This document shows, piece by piece, positions 1-5,070 of a stretch of DNA of 5,142 nt. How positions within the stretch are numbered: position 1 is the first letter of the stretch; each line of letters begins with the position of its first letter. The notes below the pieces were generated by a model, which did no database searches, was not told where the DNA came from, and worked only from the letters and a program-made list of their open reading frames with translations. A program made the translations under genes and the position numbers. This DNA comes from JBLXBZ01 sp048265185 (GTDB lineage: Bacteria; Pseudomonadota; Alphaproteobacteria; Rhizobiales; Stappiaceae), in contig JBLXBZ010000030.1 of assembly GCA_048265185.1 (NCBI GenBank), positions 1-5,142 on the forward strand, given 5' to 3'.

Positions 1-1
1 G

Positions 2-280
2 CGCGAGCGACACGACCTGATTGCCAGTTCACCCCTTCGAGGCCGTTACGACAGGCCGGTCGATCGCGAATCTGCTTATGAGATATTGCTCGAACGGGCG
101 AAGCAGGCTTCGGACAACCAAACGCCAGTGAAGGCCGCTACGTCAAGAAACGAGGTCACCGATGCGCTAGGTGACGCTGCCGGGCGGGTATTCAAGAGCG
201 CAATGCGCCAGGCTGCGACGCAGCTGGGCCGGCAGTTGGCACGGGGGCTTCTGGGCTCTTTGTTGGGCGGTAAGCGGTGA
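2..280 (+). CDS. YjgR/DUF853 family HerA-like ATPase, C-terminal end (5' truncated by window)
   Basis: The frame is open from base 2 and ends at TGA 278-280, giving the last 92 or so residues of a protein that begins outside the window. Visible landmarks are a segment reading DRESAYEILLERA (about residues 21-33 of the fragment), a polar low-complexity linker, and a basic, glycine-rich tail reading QLARGLLGSLLGGKR. From family knowledge, a DRESAYE-like segment and a GxLGSLLGG tail are typical of the extreme C-terminus of YjgR/DUF853 proteins, which are HerA/FtsK-like P-loop ATPases of uncertain physiological role. The Walker motifs would lie upstream and cannot be checked. A TTG at 86 could in principle start a 64-residue protein, but the similarity continues upstream of it, so it is internal. 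No convincing terminator follows; only a short T-run at 340-344 is seen. Confidence 0.8.
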   Translation, partial: RERHDLIASSPLRGRYDRPVDRESAYEILLERAKQASDNQTPVKAATSRNEVTDALGDAAGRVFKSAMRQAATQLGRQLARGLLGSLLGGKR

Positions 281-357
281 TCAGAAGCGATTAGTTGCGA
301 TGGCTAAGCTGTTGCTGACGGCAGGGCTTGCGGTGCATATTTTTACAACGCTGCGGG

Positions 358-567
358 TTACTTGGCTTCAGCGGCTTGCTCTGACAACTCTTTTTCGATT
401 TTCTGCAACTCCGCCTTGAATACCTGATCGTGGACGGTCGGCTTTTTACGCCATGGCTTCCGCTCGGGATCGGGCTGCGCGGCATAGGTCGTTATTTCCC
501 CGCCATACACAGCCTGGAAACGGTTGGCTTGCTTCTCCAGTTCGGCGCGTAGTTCTTCTTTTGTCAC
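358..567 (-). CDS. Conserved-looking small hypothetical protein, 69 aa
   Basis: The start is GTG at 567-565 and the stop is TAA at 360-358. An AGAGG Shine-Dalgarno lies about 11 nt upstream (around 579-583), a little far but usable. The product is short, soluble and highly charged. Residues 1-20 form a likely amphipathic helix (MTKEELRAELEKQANRFQ). A middle segment carries VYGGEITTYAAQPD followed by a basic, proline-containing PERKPWRKKP motif. A second Glu/Lys-rich helix (about residues 46-66) closes the protein. There is no signal peptide or membrane segment. It resembles small uncharacterised proteins I associate with Pseudomonas genomes, but I know no function for it. It is convergent with the YjgR end (77-bp gap) and separated from the next minus-strand gene by a terminator, so it is probably its own transcription unit. 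Confidence 0.7.
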   Translation of the reverse strand: MTKEELRAELEKQANRFQAVYGGEITTYAAQPDPERKPWRKKPTVHDQVFKAELQKIEKELSEQAAEAK

Positions 568-692
568 GTCTTGTTTTGCCTCTTTGTTATAGGTCTATTT
601 GCAGCGCGGCGCGCTAAGGGGTGCGAGCTATAGGCTCGAATGAGGCCCGGCTCGGGTTGAGTGTGTGTGAGGTAGGGGAAACATTACTGCAA

Positions 693-720
693 GCGGGCTA
701 GGCTAAACAAGCGTGCCCGT
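693..720. repeat. Inverted repeat / stem-loop 1
   Basis: CGGGC at 694-698 pairs with GCCCG at 715-719, extended by a G-T wobble (693/720). An inner GCT (702-704) pairs with AGC (710-712) around an AAACA loop. The arm GCGGGCTAG recurs at 790-798, so this hairpin could compete with stem-loop 2 for pairing. The function is unknown. Confidence 0.4.
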
Positions 721-766
721 AAAACTATCCGGTAGTAATGCAATATTGAGTCATATCATGAAGCAT

Positions 767-795
767 GCCCGCGCAAGTTATCGCTAAAGGCGGGC
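767..795. repeat. Inverted repeat / stem-loop 2
   Basis: GCCCGC at 767-772 is the exact reverse complement of GCGGGC at 790-795, with a 17-nt loop. Its right arm is the second copy of the GCGGGCTAG repeat. Together with stem-loop 1 the four arms can pair as two local hairpins or as a longer-range alternative. It could be a structured RNA element or a degraded extragenic palindrome. Confidence 0.4.
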
Positions 796-889
796 TAGAG
801 GTTTGAGCTGTCAGAACACGTTTTGCGGTCGGGGTAGTAACTCGAGGAGCCAGCTGGTTTAGCAATGTGTATCCACGGCAGGAGCTTAC

Positions 890-923
890 AAAAAAACCGC
901 GCCTCATTGGGCGCGGTTTTTTT
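890..923. terminator. Bidirectional rho-independent terminator
   Basis: A7-CCGCGCC (890-903) is the perfect reverse complement of GGCGCGG-T7 (910-923), with a 6-nt TCATTG loop: a 14-bp uninterrupted stem including the A/T flanks. On the minus strand it lies 11 bases past the stop of the GDP-mannose enzyme gene and gives GC stem plus T7, so it terminates that gene. Read on the plus strand it is equally good, which would suit a rightward transcript coming from 568-889, although no rightward gene is visible there. Confidence 0.92.
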
Positions 924-934
924 GCCACATCTAG

Positions 935-2380
935 TTAGCGAGCCGACTGGCTGGCCACATCATTCGGCGCACGGCCATATACGTCGTCCAGACGCTCGAT
1001 GTCATCCTCGCCCAGATAGCTGCCCGACTGGACTTCGATAATTTCCAGCGGGATTTTGCCAGGGTTGGCCAGGCGGTGAATGGACGTCACCGGGATATAG
1101 GTGGACTGGTTCTCGGTTAGCAGGAACGTCTTGTCGTTGCAGGTCACCTGAGCGGTGCCGGAGACGACGATCCAATGCTCGGCGCGATGATGGTGCATCT
1201 GCAACGACAGCTGCGCACCCGGGTTGACGCAGATCCGCTTGACCTGGAAGCGGCCACCCATATCGACCGAATCGTACCAGCCCCAGGGGCGATAGACGGC
1301 GCAGTGGTTCTGTGTTTCGGAGCGGTTCATGGCGTCGAGCTTGTTCACCAGCTTCTTGACGTCCTGGACCTTGTCCTTGTGAGCGATCATGGTCGCGTCT
1401 TTGGTCTCGACCACAACGATGTTATCCAGGCCGACTACGGTTACCAGCTTGCCGTTACCGTGAACCAGACAGTTGCGGCTGTCTTCGACGATCACGTCGC
1501 CTCTGGTCACGTTACCGTTTTCGTCTTTTTCCAGCACATCCCAAAGCGATGACCAGGAGCCAACATCGCTCCAGCCCGCAGACATGGGCACGACGCATGC
1601 CAGTTCGGTTTTTTCCATTACCGCATAGTCAATGGAGTTGTCCGGGCAGCAGGCAAAGGTGGCTGGATCGATAAGCAGCTCTTCGCCGTTCTTGATGCTG
1701 CGCTCCAGTGCAACCCAGCAGGTGTCATAGATATCCGGATCGTGCTTCTTCAACTCGTCCAGGAAAACGCTGGCACGGAACAGGAACATGCCACTGTTCC
1801 AGTAGTAGTCACCGGAATCGACGTATTCCTGAGCGCGCACTTCATCGGGCTTTTCAACGAACTGTGTGACGCGGTTGACGCCTTCTGGCAGCCCGTTACG
1901 TGCCTTGTGATCGCATTTGATGTAGCCGTAGCCGGTTTCCGGGCTGGTGGCAGGAATACCGAACAGGACCATGCCACCATTTTCGGCTGCATTGGTCGCC
2001 AGGGCGAGGGAGCGCTGGAAGGCTTTATGGTCTTCGATGACGTGATCGGCCGGCAGCACCAGAAGCAACTCGTCGCGGTCATCGGCAAGCAACTTCATCG
2101 CCGCAATGGCAATTGCCGGAGCAGTGTTGCGGCCGAACGGTTCAAGCATGAGGCCCTGAGTCTGAAGCTTGCGTGCGGCCAATTGCTCTTTGACGATGAA
2201 CCGGTGTTCCTTGTTACAGACCAGCAGGGGCGCTTGCATGCCTTCGAAGGCCAGGCGCTCGATCGTCTGTTGAAACAGTGTCTGCTCCGCCGTAAGGGCG
2301 AGGAACTGTTTGGGGAATGCCTTCCGCGAAAGAGGCCAGAGTCGAGAACCGCTGCCGCCTGAGAGGATGACCGGAATGAT
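935..2380 (-). CDS. algA: Bifunctional mannose-1-phosphate guanylyltransferase / mannose-6-phosphate isomerase (AlgA/PslB/WbpW type)
   Basis: This type II PMI-GMP enzyme interconverts fructose-6-P and mannose-6-P and makes GDP-mannose from mannose-1-P and GTP, in the cytoplasm, for alginate, Psl or LPS sugars. Counting from I26 of the longest frame, the nucleotidyltransferase signature GGSGSRLWPLSRKAFPKQF is at 8-26, LPADH at 109-113, FVEKP at 174-178 and NSGMF at 195-199. The C-terminal isomerase cupin has QMHHHRAEHW (394-403, metal-ligand His/Glu), then SYLGEDDIERLDDVYGR near the end. The stop is TAA 937-935. The frame is open back to ATG 2455, but the extra 25 residues look non-coding. AGGAG (2392-2388) sits 7 nt before an ATC at 2380-2378, exactly where family members begin (M-I-P-V-I-L), giving 481 residues, the usual AlgA length. 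If ATC is not used, the gene is 935-2455. The symbol is by function; algA, pslB and wbpW cannot be told apart here. Confidence 0.93.
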   Translation of the reverse strand: MIPVILSGGSGSRLWPLSRKAFPKQFLALTAEQTLFQQTIERLAFEGMQAPLLVCNKEHRFIVKEQLAARKLQTQGLMLEPFGRNTAPAIAIAAMKLLADDRDELLLVLPADHVIEDHKAFQRSLALATNAAENGGMVLFGIPATSPETGYGYIKCDHKARNGLPEGVNRVTQFVEKPDEVRAQEYVDSGDYYWNSGMFLFRASVFLDELKKHDPDIYDTCWVALERSIKNGEELLIDPATFACCPDNSIDYAVMEKTELACVVPMSAGWSDVGSWSSLWDVLEKDENGNVTRGDVIVEDSRNCLVHGNGKLVTVVGLDNIVVVETKDATMIAHKDKVQDVKKLVNKLDAMNRSETQNHCAVYRPWGWYDSVDMGGRFQVKRICVNPGAQLSLQMHHHRAEHWIVVSGTAQVTCNDKTFLLTENQSTYIPVTSIHRLANPGKIPLEIIEVQSGSYLGEDDIERLDDVYGRAPNDVASQSAR

Positions 2381-2844
2381 GTTGTTTCTCCTGAATCGTT
2401 GAGAAGGGGAAGTTCTTCTTGTCCATGTGGGCGGCCAGAGGTCTGTGCTCGCCATACGCTTCTTGGTCGGGCCTTCAGGTGCCGCGTGCCGTCAAGTTCA
2501 GTTGTCCTACAGGACCACTGTTTTCGGGGCGAACTGCGTGCTCCGAGCCTGAATGTGGGAGGTGCTGCCTGGTAGTCGATGGGCGCCGCACTTGATATTG
2601 CGGAGCTGATAGCGGTTCCGGGGTCGACGCCTGCGAGCGTCTGAACAATCTTGAGCAGGCAGGTGGGCATGCCGTTCAGCTGCGCTCTATCTGCCTGAGG
2701 CTGATGTGCCTGGTAGTCGTTGATAAGTACCGACACTGCGCTGATCCGGCCGGTCTGTTCTCTCTTGAACACGCCCGGCGACCTCACGGGTCTGCCTTGG
2801 CTGACACGCTGAAAACCTTGTTTTGAATTCCACTGCACGTTCAT
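2095..2844 (-). CDS. Doubtful open frame upstream of and overlapping the GDP-mannose gene; possible unknown protein or gene remnant
   Basis: The minus-strand ATG at 2844 has a good ribosome site (AAAGGGA, 8 nt upstream) and sits about 30 nt downstream of a possible promoter. The frame runs 249 codons to 2095, with the last 95 or so overlapping the GDP-mannose enzyme out of frame; that part is surely fortuitous. The first hundred codons look more coding-like: by hand count about two-thirds end in G or C, with many CAG, CTG, GAC and ATC codons. They contain a helix-like, leucine-bearing stretch (CLLKIVQTLAGVDPG, around residues 62-76). After about codon 105 the composition becomes rich in Arg, Ser and Pro, as in a chance frame. 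I do not recognise the protein. It could be a lineage-specific small protein whose original stop was lost, the decayed 5' end of a gene, or simply chance. Confidence 0.25.
   Translation of the reverse strand: MNVQWNSKQGFQRVSQGRPVRSPGVFKREQTGRISAVSVLINDYQAHQPQADRAQLNGMPTCLLKIVQTLAGVDPGTAISSAISSAAPIDYQAAPPTFRLGARSSPRKQWSCRTTELDGTRHLKARPRSVWRAQTSGRPHGQEELPLLNDSGETTSFRSSSQAAAVLDSGLFRGRHSPNSSSPLRRSRHCFNRRSSAWPSKACKRPCWSVTRNTGSSSKSNWPHASFRLRASCLNRSAATLLRQLPLRR
2388..2392 (-). promoter_or_regulatory. Shine-Dalgarno deciding the start of the GDP-mannose enzyme
   Basis: On the minus strand AGGAG is followed by AAACAAC (7 nt) and then ATC-ATT-CCG. The spacing is ideal for initiation at the ATC. By contrast the upstream in-frame ATG (2455-2453) has only a weak purine stretch (AAGAAG) about 3 nt away. 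Confidence 0.6.
2499..2520. promoter_or_regulatory. 22-bp imperfect palindrome, candidate operator or RNA hairpin
   Basis: The site reads CAGT-T-GTCCT-AC-AGGAC-C-ACTG. All positions are symmetric except one T/C pair and the two central bases. It lies about 120 bp upstream of the ATC start of the GDP-mannose enzyme and has no T-run, so it is not a terminator. It could bind a dimeric regulator or form a hairpin in the 5' leader. I cannot match it to a known consensus. Confidence 0.4.
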
Positions 2845-2883
2845 GTGCGACGTCCCTTTCCGCCTGGAAATGCCGGTACGCGC

Positions 2884-2912
2884 TTATGATTGCAGGTGCC
2901 TTCGGATAGTTC
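2884..2912 (-). promoter_or_regulatory. Possible AlgU/sigma-E-like promoter
   Basis: On the minus strand GAACTA (2912-2907) is followed by a 17-nt spacer and TCATAA (2889-2884). The known AlgU/sigma-22 pattern is GAACTT-N16/17-TCTGA, so the -35 has one mismatch and the -10 keeps only T, C and A. It is oriented toward the open frame at 2844 and the GDP-mannose enzyme gene, which in Pseudomonas can be under AlgU control. One weak match in a GC-rich region may be chance. Confidence 0.2.
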
Positions 2913-3097
2913 CCCGCTGGCGTGCCGTCGATCGGGGAGTTTTTGACGGGGGAAGAAGATGCGCCAGGCTGCTGGCGCTGTACGCTGTGATTGGCGGGCG
3001 GGTTCAGCTCTGGTGTGCAGGGTAGACCGCGTCTGGAGGCGCGATGGCTGGGCTCCCCCGCCAGGAAAGCGAAGGGGGTACGGCCAGGCGGATGGAG

Positions 3098-3874
3098 TCA
3101 GGCTTGAGCGTCTCGCAGAAATACCAGGTGATCAGTCGATGAACTGTCAGGGCAATAGCGATAGCCGTCGTAGTCAAAGCTTGTCAGCTGTTCGGGTTTT
3201 TTGATGCGTTCCTTGATCACATAGCGGCTCATCAAACCTCGGGCTTTCTTAGCGTAGAAGCTGATGATCTTGTATTGGCCGCTCTTCATATCCTTGAAGT
3301 CGACATCGATCACCCGCGCGTTCAGCGCCTTGCGTTTCACAGCGCCGAAGTACTCGTTGGAGGCCAGGTTGAGCAAGACGTCGTCACCCTGTGCGGCCAG
3401 TGCTTCGTTGAGCCATTCGCTTATCCCTTCGCCCCAGAAGGCGTATAGATCCTTGCCGCGTGGGTTAGCCAGCTTCGTGCTCATCTCCAGACGATAGGGC
3501 TGCATCAGATCCAACGGTCGCAGGACGCCGTAGAGCCCGGACAACATGCGGAGGTGGCGCTGAGCGAAATCGAGATCCTCTTCAGTGAAGTCGGTGGCGT
3601 TCAGGCCGGGGTAGACATCGCCCTTGAACGCGAGGAGCGCCTGCTTGGCATTGCCCGGTGTGAAGGCCGCGTCCCAACTGCCATAGCGCGCCACGTTCAG
3701 CGCTGCGAGCTTGTCGGAGAGGTGCATCAGTTCGCCAATTTGCTGGGGCGACATGTCGCGCAACTGGCTGATCAGCGCCTGCGCGTGGTCCAGGTGTTCG
3801 GGCTGGGTGAAGCGTTGGGTCGTCGGTGGGGTGTCGTAGTCCAGAGTCTTGGCTGGGGAAATCACCATCAGCAT
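3098..3874 (-). CDS. yaaA: Peroxide stress protein YaaA (DUF328/UPF0246)
   Basis: This full-length 258-residue member of the YaaA family matches the usual length. The start is ATG 3874-3872, preceded by AAGGAGA with a 7-nt spacer; the stop is TGA 3100-3098. Family hallmarks are the N-terminal SPAKTLDY (6-13), FKGDVYPGL (83-91), SGLYGVLRPLDLMQPYR (112-128), LNLASNEYF (168-176), and KIISFYAKKARGLMSRY (202-218). There is no signal peptide, so it is cytoplasmic. In E. coli YaaA is an OxyR-induced protein that limits free intracellular iron and so protects DNA and proteins during hydrogen peroxide stress, and it has been reported to bind DNA; that role is inferred here. It is divergent from the metal-efflux gene across 134 bp. 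A methionine at codon 3 is an alternative start, but the ribosome-site spacing favours the first. Confidence 0.95.
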   Translation of the reverse strand: MLMVISPAKTLDYDTPPTTQRFTQPEHLDHAQALISQLRDMSPQQIGELMHLSDKLAALNVARYGSWDAAFTPGNAKQALLAFKGDVYPGLNATDFTEEDLDFAQRHLRMLSGLYGVLRPLDLMQPYRLEMSTKLANPRGKDLYAFWGEGISEWLNEALAAQGDDVLLNLASNEYFGAVKRKALNARVIDVDFKDMKSGQYKIISFYAKKARGLMSRYVIKERIKKPEQLTSFDYDGYRYCPDSSSTDHLVFLRDAQA

Positions 3875-3900
3875 GCAACGGTCTCCTTTAATGTCCGCGG

Positions 3901-3930
3901 ATTCTAGGCGGTATAGCCGTTGTCGCTCCA
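3901..3930 (-). promoter_or_regulatory. Possible yaaA promoter
   Basis: On the minus strand TAGAAT (3906-3901) matches the -10 consensus at five of six positions. TGGAGC (3930-3925) is a poor -35 at 18-nt spacing. Transcription would start near 3894, about 20 nt before the yaaA ATG, with the ribosome site inside that leader. The weak -35 suggests activator dependence or a wrong assignment. No OxyR site was identified by eye. Confidence 0.35.
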
Positions 3931-4008
3931 GCTATGGCCTCGATTAGTTGTTGACCTTGACTCGGGGCGAGGGGGCACGCTCTTCTGTGATCTGACGAAG
4001 GAGGACAC

Positions 4009-4971
4009 ATGACCGACTGCAACCACTCGCACTGGCAGCCCTCGCACGAATACCGTCCTCTTGAGAAGGGCGCAGAAAAACAGACCTGGGCTGTTGTGCT
4101 GCTGACGGGCTTGGCCATGGTCGCCGAAATCGTCGCTGGCTATTGGTTCAACTCGATGGCTTTGCTGGCAGACGGCTGGCATATGGCATCGCACATGGTG
4201 GCGATCGGCATGTCGGCGATCGCCTACTTACTCGCCCGACGCTATGCGTACGACCGGCGTTTTGCCTTCGGAACCTGGAAGATCGAAGTGTTGGCGGGCT
4301 TTGCCAGCGCTGTATTGCTGGTAATGGTGGCCCTGCTGATGATTGGCGAGTCGCTGATGCGCTTCTGGTCACCGGCCCGGATCGGTTTTGACGAGGCGCT
4401 ATGGATCGCGGTGATCGGTTTGTTGGTGAATATGCTTTCCGCCTGGCTGCTACGCGACCAGCCCCACCATCATGGCCACGATCACGATCACGATCACGAT
4501 CACGATCACGATCATTCAAGCGCGCCAGGAAAGGACTTGAACCGTCATGCCGCTTTCATCCATGTGTTGACTGATGGCCTGACCTCAGTCGCTGCGATTG
4601 TGGCCTTGCTGGGCGGCAAATACTTCGGTTGGGGTTGGCTAGATCCGCTGATGGGCATCATCGGTGCGATCGTGATCCTGATCTGGGCCAAAGGCTTGTT
4701 GCGTGAAACGACAAAGGCGCTGCTGGATCGAGAAATGGACGATCCACTGGTGCGGCGGGTGCGGGAACGGTTGGAGCAACTGCCGGATACCGACGTGACC
4801 GATCTGCATCTGTGGCGAGTCGGGCGTGCGCAATACAGCTGCATCGTCAGTGTTGTCACCGATCCGCCGTATTCGGCCGCTCGCTACAAGGCTCAGCTGG
4901 CTGAGTTTCCAGAACTGGTACATGTGACGGCTGAGGTGAACAGGTGCGGCGAAAACGCACAGGTTGATTAG
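4009..4971 (+). CDS. dmeF: Cation diffusion facilitator metal efflux transporter, DmeF-like (Co2+/Ni2+)
   Basis: This 320-residue inner-membrane CDF protein exports divalent metal by proton antiport. The start is ATG 4009, after AAGGAGGA with a short 3-4 nt spacer. The N-terminus carries possible metal ligands (C4, H6, H8, H13). Six membrane segments are visible: about 27-48, 53-76, 96-117, 129-147, 180-202 and 209-229. Helix 2 has LLADGWHMASH, with D55, H58 and H62 (HxxxH instead of the HxxxD of zinc-type CDFs). Helix 5 has H185-VLT-D189 (HxxxD). Between helices 4 and 5 is a His-rich cytoplasmic loop, HHHG followed by (HD)6 (153-168). The cytoplasmic C-terminal domain (about 240-320) contains TDVTDLHLWRVG. 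The GWHMASH and RFAFGTWKIEVLAGF segments fit the DmeF subgroup, known for cobalt and nickel resistance; actual specificity is inferred. No RcnR/DmeR-type repressor gene is adjacent. Confidence 0.9.
   Translation: MTDCNHSHWQPSHEYRPLEKGAEKQTWAVVLLTGLAMVAEIVAGYWFNSMALLADGWHMASHMVAIGMSAIAYLLARRYAYDRRFAFGTWKIEVLAGFASAVLLVMVALLMIGESLMRFWSPARIGFDEALWIAVIGLLVNMLSAWLLRDQPHHHGHDHDHDHDHDHDHSSAPGKDLNRHAAFIHVLTDGLTSVAAIVALLGGKYFGWGWLDPLMGIIGAIVILIWAKGLLRETTKALLDREMDDPLVRRVRERLEQLPDTDVTDLHLWRVGRAQYSCIVSVVTDPPYSAARYKAQLAEFPELVHVTAEVNRCGENAQVD
4477..4512 (+). repeat. Six perfect tandem copies of the hexamer CACGAT
   Basis: The repeat lies inside dmeF and encodes (His-Asp)6 of the metal-binding loop between membrane helices 4 and 5. 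The unit is 6 bp, so copy-number change by slippage keeps the reading frame and only alters loop length. Each unit boundary makes a GATC, giving six such sites at 6-bp spacing (4480-4513). Confidence 0.95.
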
Positions 4972-4982
4972 CGAGACTAATC
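4966..4982 (+). other. Small inverted repeat at the dmeF stop
   Basis: GATTAG (4966-4971, containing the stop codon) is the reverse complement of CTAATC (4977-4982), with a 5-nt loop CGAGA. It lacks a following T-run, so it is at best a weak terminator or a 3'-end stabilising hairpin. Confidence 0.3.
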
Positions 4983-5070
4983 CTGGTTTCGGGCTGCGCC
5001 AAGCGCTATTCGTCGTTCCGATAAAAAAACGTCATCAGTTTGAAAAAGACTTTTTCCTGTCATCTTTTTT

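Larger units (their letters stand above)
568..934. other. Gene-free 367-bp region with inverted repeats and a terminator
   Basis: I find no credible gene here. A minus-strand open frame runs through 725-928 but spans the terminator hairpin and has no family resemblance. The region contains a 13-bp GC palindrome at 603-615 (AGCGCG-g-CGCGCT) and a CGAGC/GCTCG inverted repeat at 624-638. It also holds two copies each of GCGGGCTAG (693-701, 790-798) and GGTAGTAA (731-738, 833-840), plus two similar GC(G/A)TGCCCG segments (711-719, 763-771). The hairpins at 693-720 and 767-795 and the terminator at 890-923 are listed separately. No strong sigma-70 promoter is visible on either strand; the best -10-like hexamer on the plus strand is TATCAT at 754-759, without a good -35. 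Confidence 0.6.
2381..3097. other. Long intergenic region between yaaA and the GDP-mannose enzyme gene
   Basis: No recognised gene lies in these 717 bp. The contents that can be pointed to are a 22-bp palindrome (2499-2520), a possible minus-strand promoter (2884-2912) and a doubtful minus-strand open frame beginning at 2844, all listed separately. There is also a TCCCCG/CGGGGA inverted repeat (2911-2916 with 2933-2938) followed by a short T-run on the plus strand. A few short plus-strand frames (for example 2843-3025) have no family resemblance or convincing ribosome site. No clear terminator for yaaA was found at 2950-3097; a CCCCC/GGGGG pairing near 3054-3077 lacks a T-tract. Confidence 0.55.

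Noticed and set aside
725..928. Minus-strand frame of 67 codons beyond the GDP-mannose gene
   Set aside because: Its first codons are the terminator hairpin itself and the sequence shows no protein family features.
1175..1552. Open plus-strand frame opposite the GDP-mannose enzyme gene
   Set aside because: It is antisense to a certain coding gene in a GC-rich genome, has no ribosome site worth noting and no family resemblance.
1742..2362. Long open plus-strand frame (206 codons) antisense to the 5' half of the GDP-mannose gene
   Set aside because: Length is explained by the codon bias of the real gene on the other strand; the protein sequence resembles nothing.
2214..2426. Minus-strand frame from ATG 2426 as an alternative start or leader peptide for the GDP-mannose enzyme
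   Set aside because: It is out of frame with the enzyme, has no ribosome site, and becomes a shadow once it enters the coding region. A single-base error joining the frames cannot be excluded, but nothing demands it.
2911..2944. TCCCCG/CGGGGA inverted repeat followed by T5 on the plus strand, as a terminator
   Set aside because: There is only a 6-bp stem with a 16-nt loop, the T-run is separated from the stem, and no plus-strand gene lies upstream.
3951..3981. MerR-type promoter for dmeF (TTGACC with a long spacer and a dyad)
   Set aside because: The dyad is only CTCG-GGG-CGAG and no -10-like hexamer stands at 19-20 nt spacing.
4477..4512. CRISPR-like array
   Set aside because: It is a contiguous 6-bp tandem repeat without spacers, fully explained by the His-Asp coding sequence.
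4148..4519. Minus-strand frame with an Asp-Arg repeat at its start, opposite dmeF
   Set aside because: It is just the complement of the CACGAT repeat and the transporter coding region.
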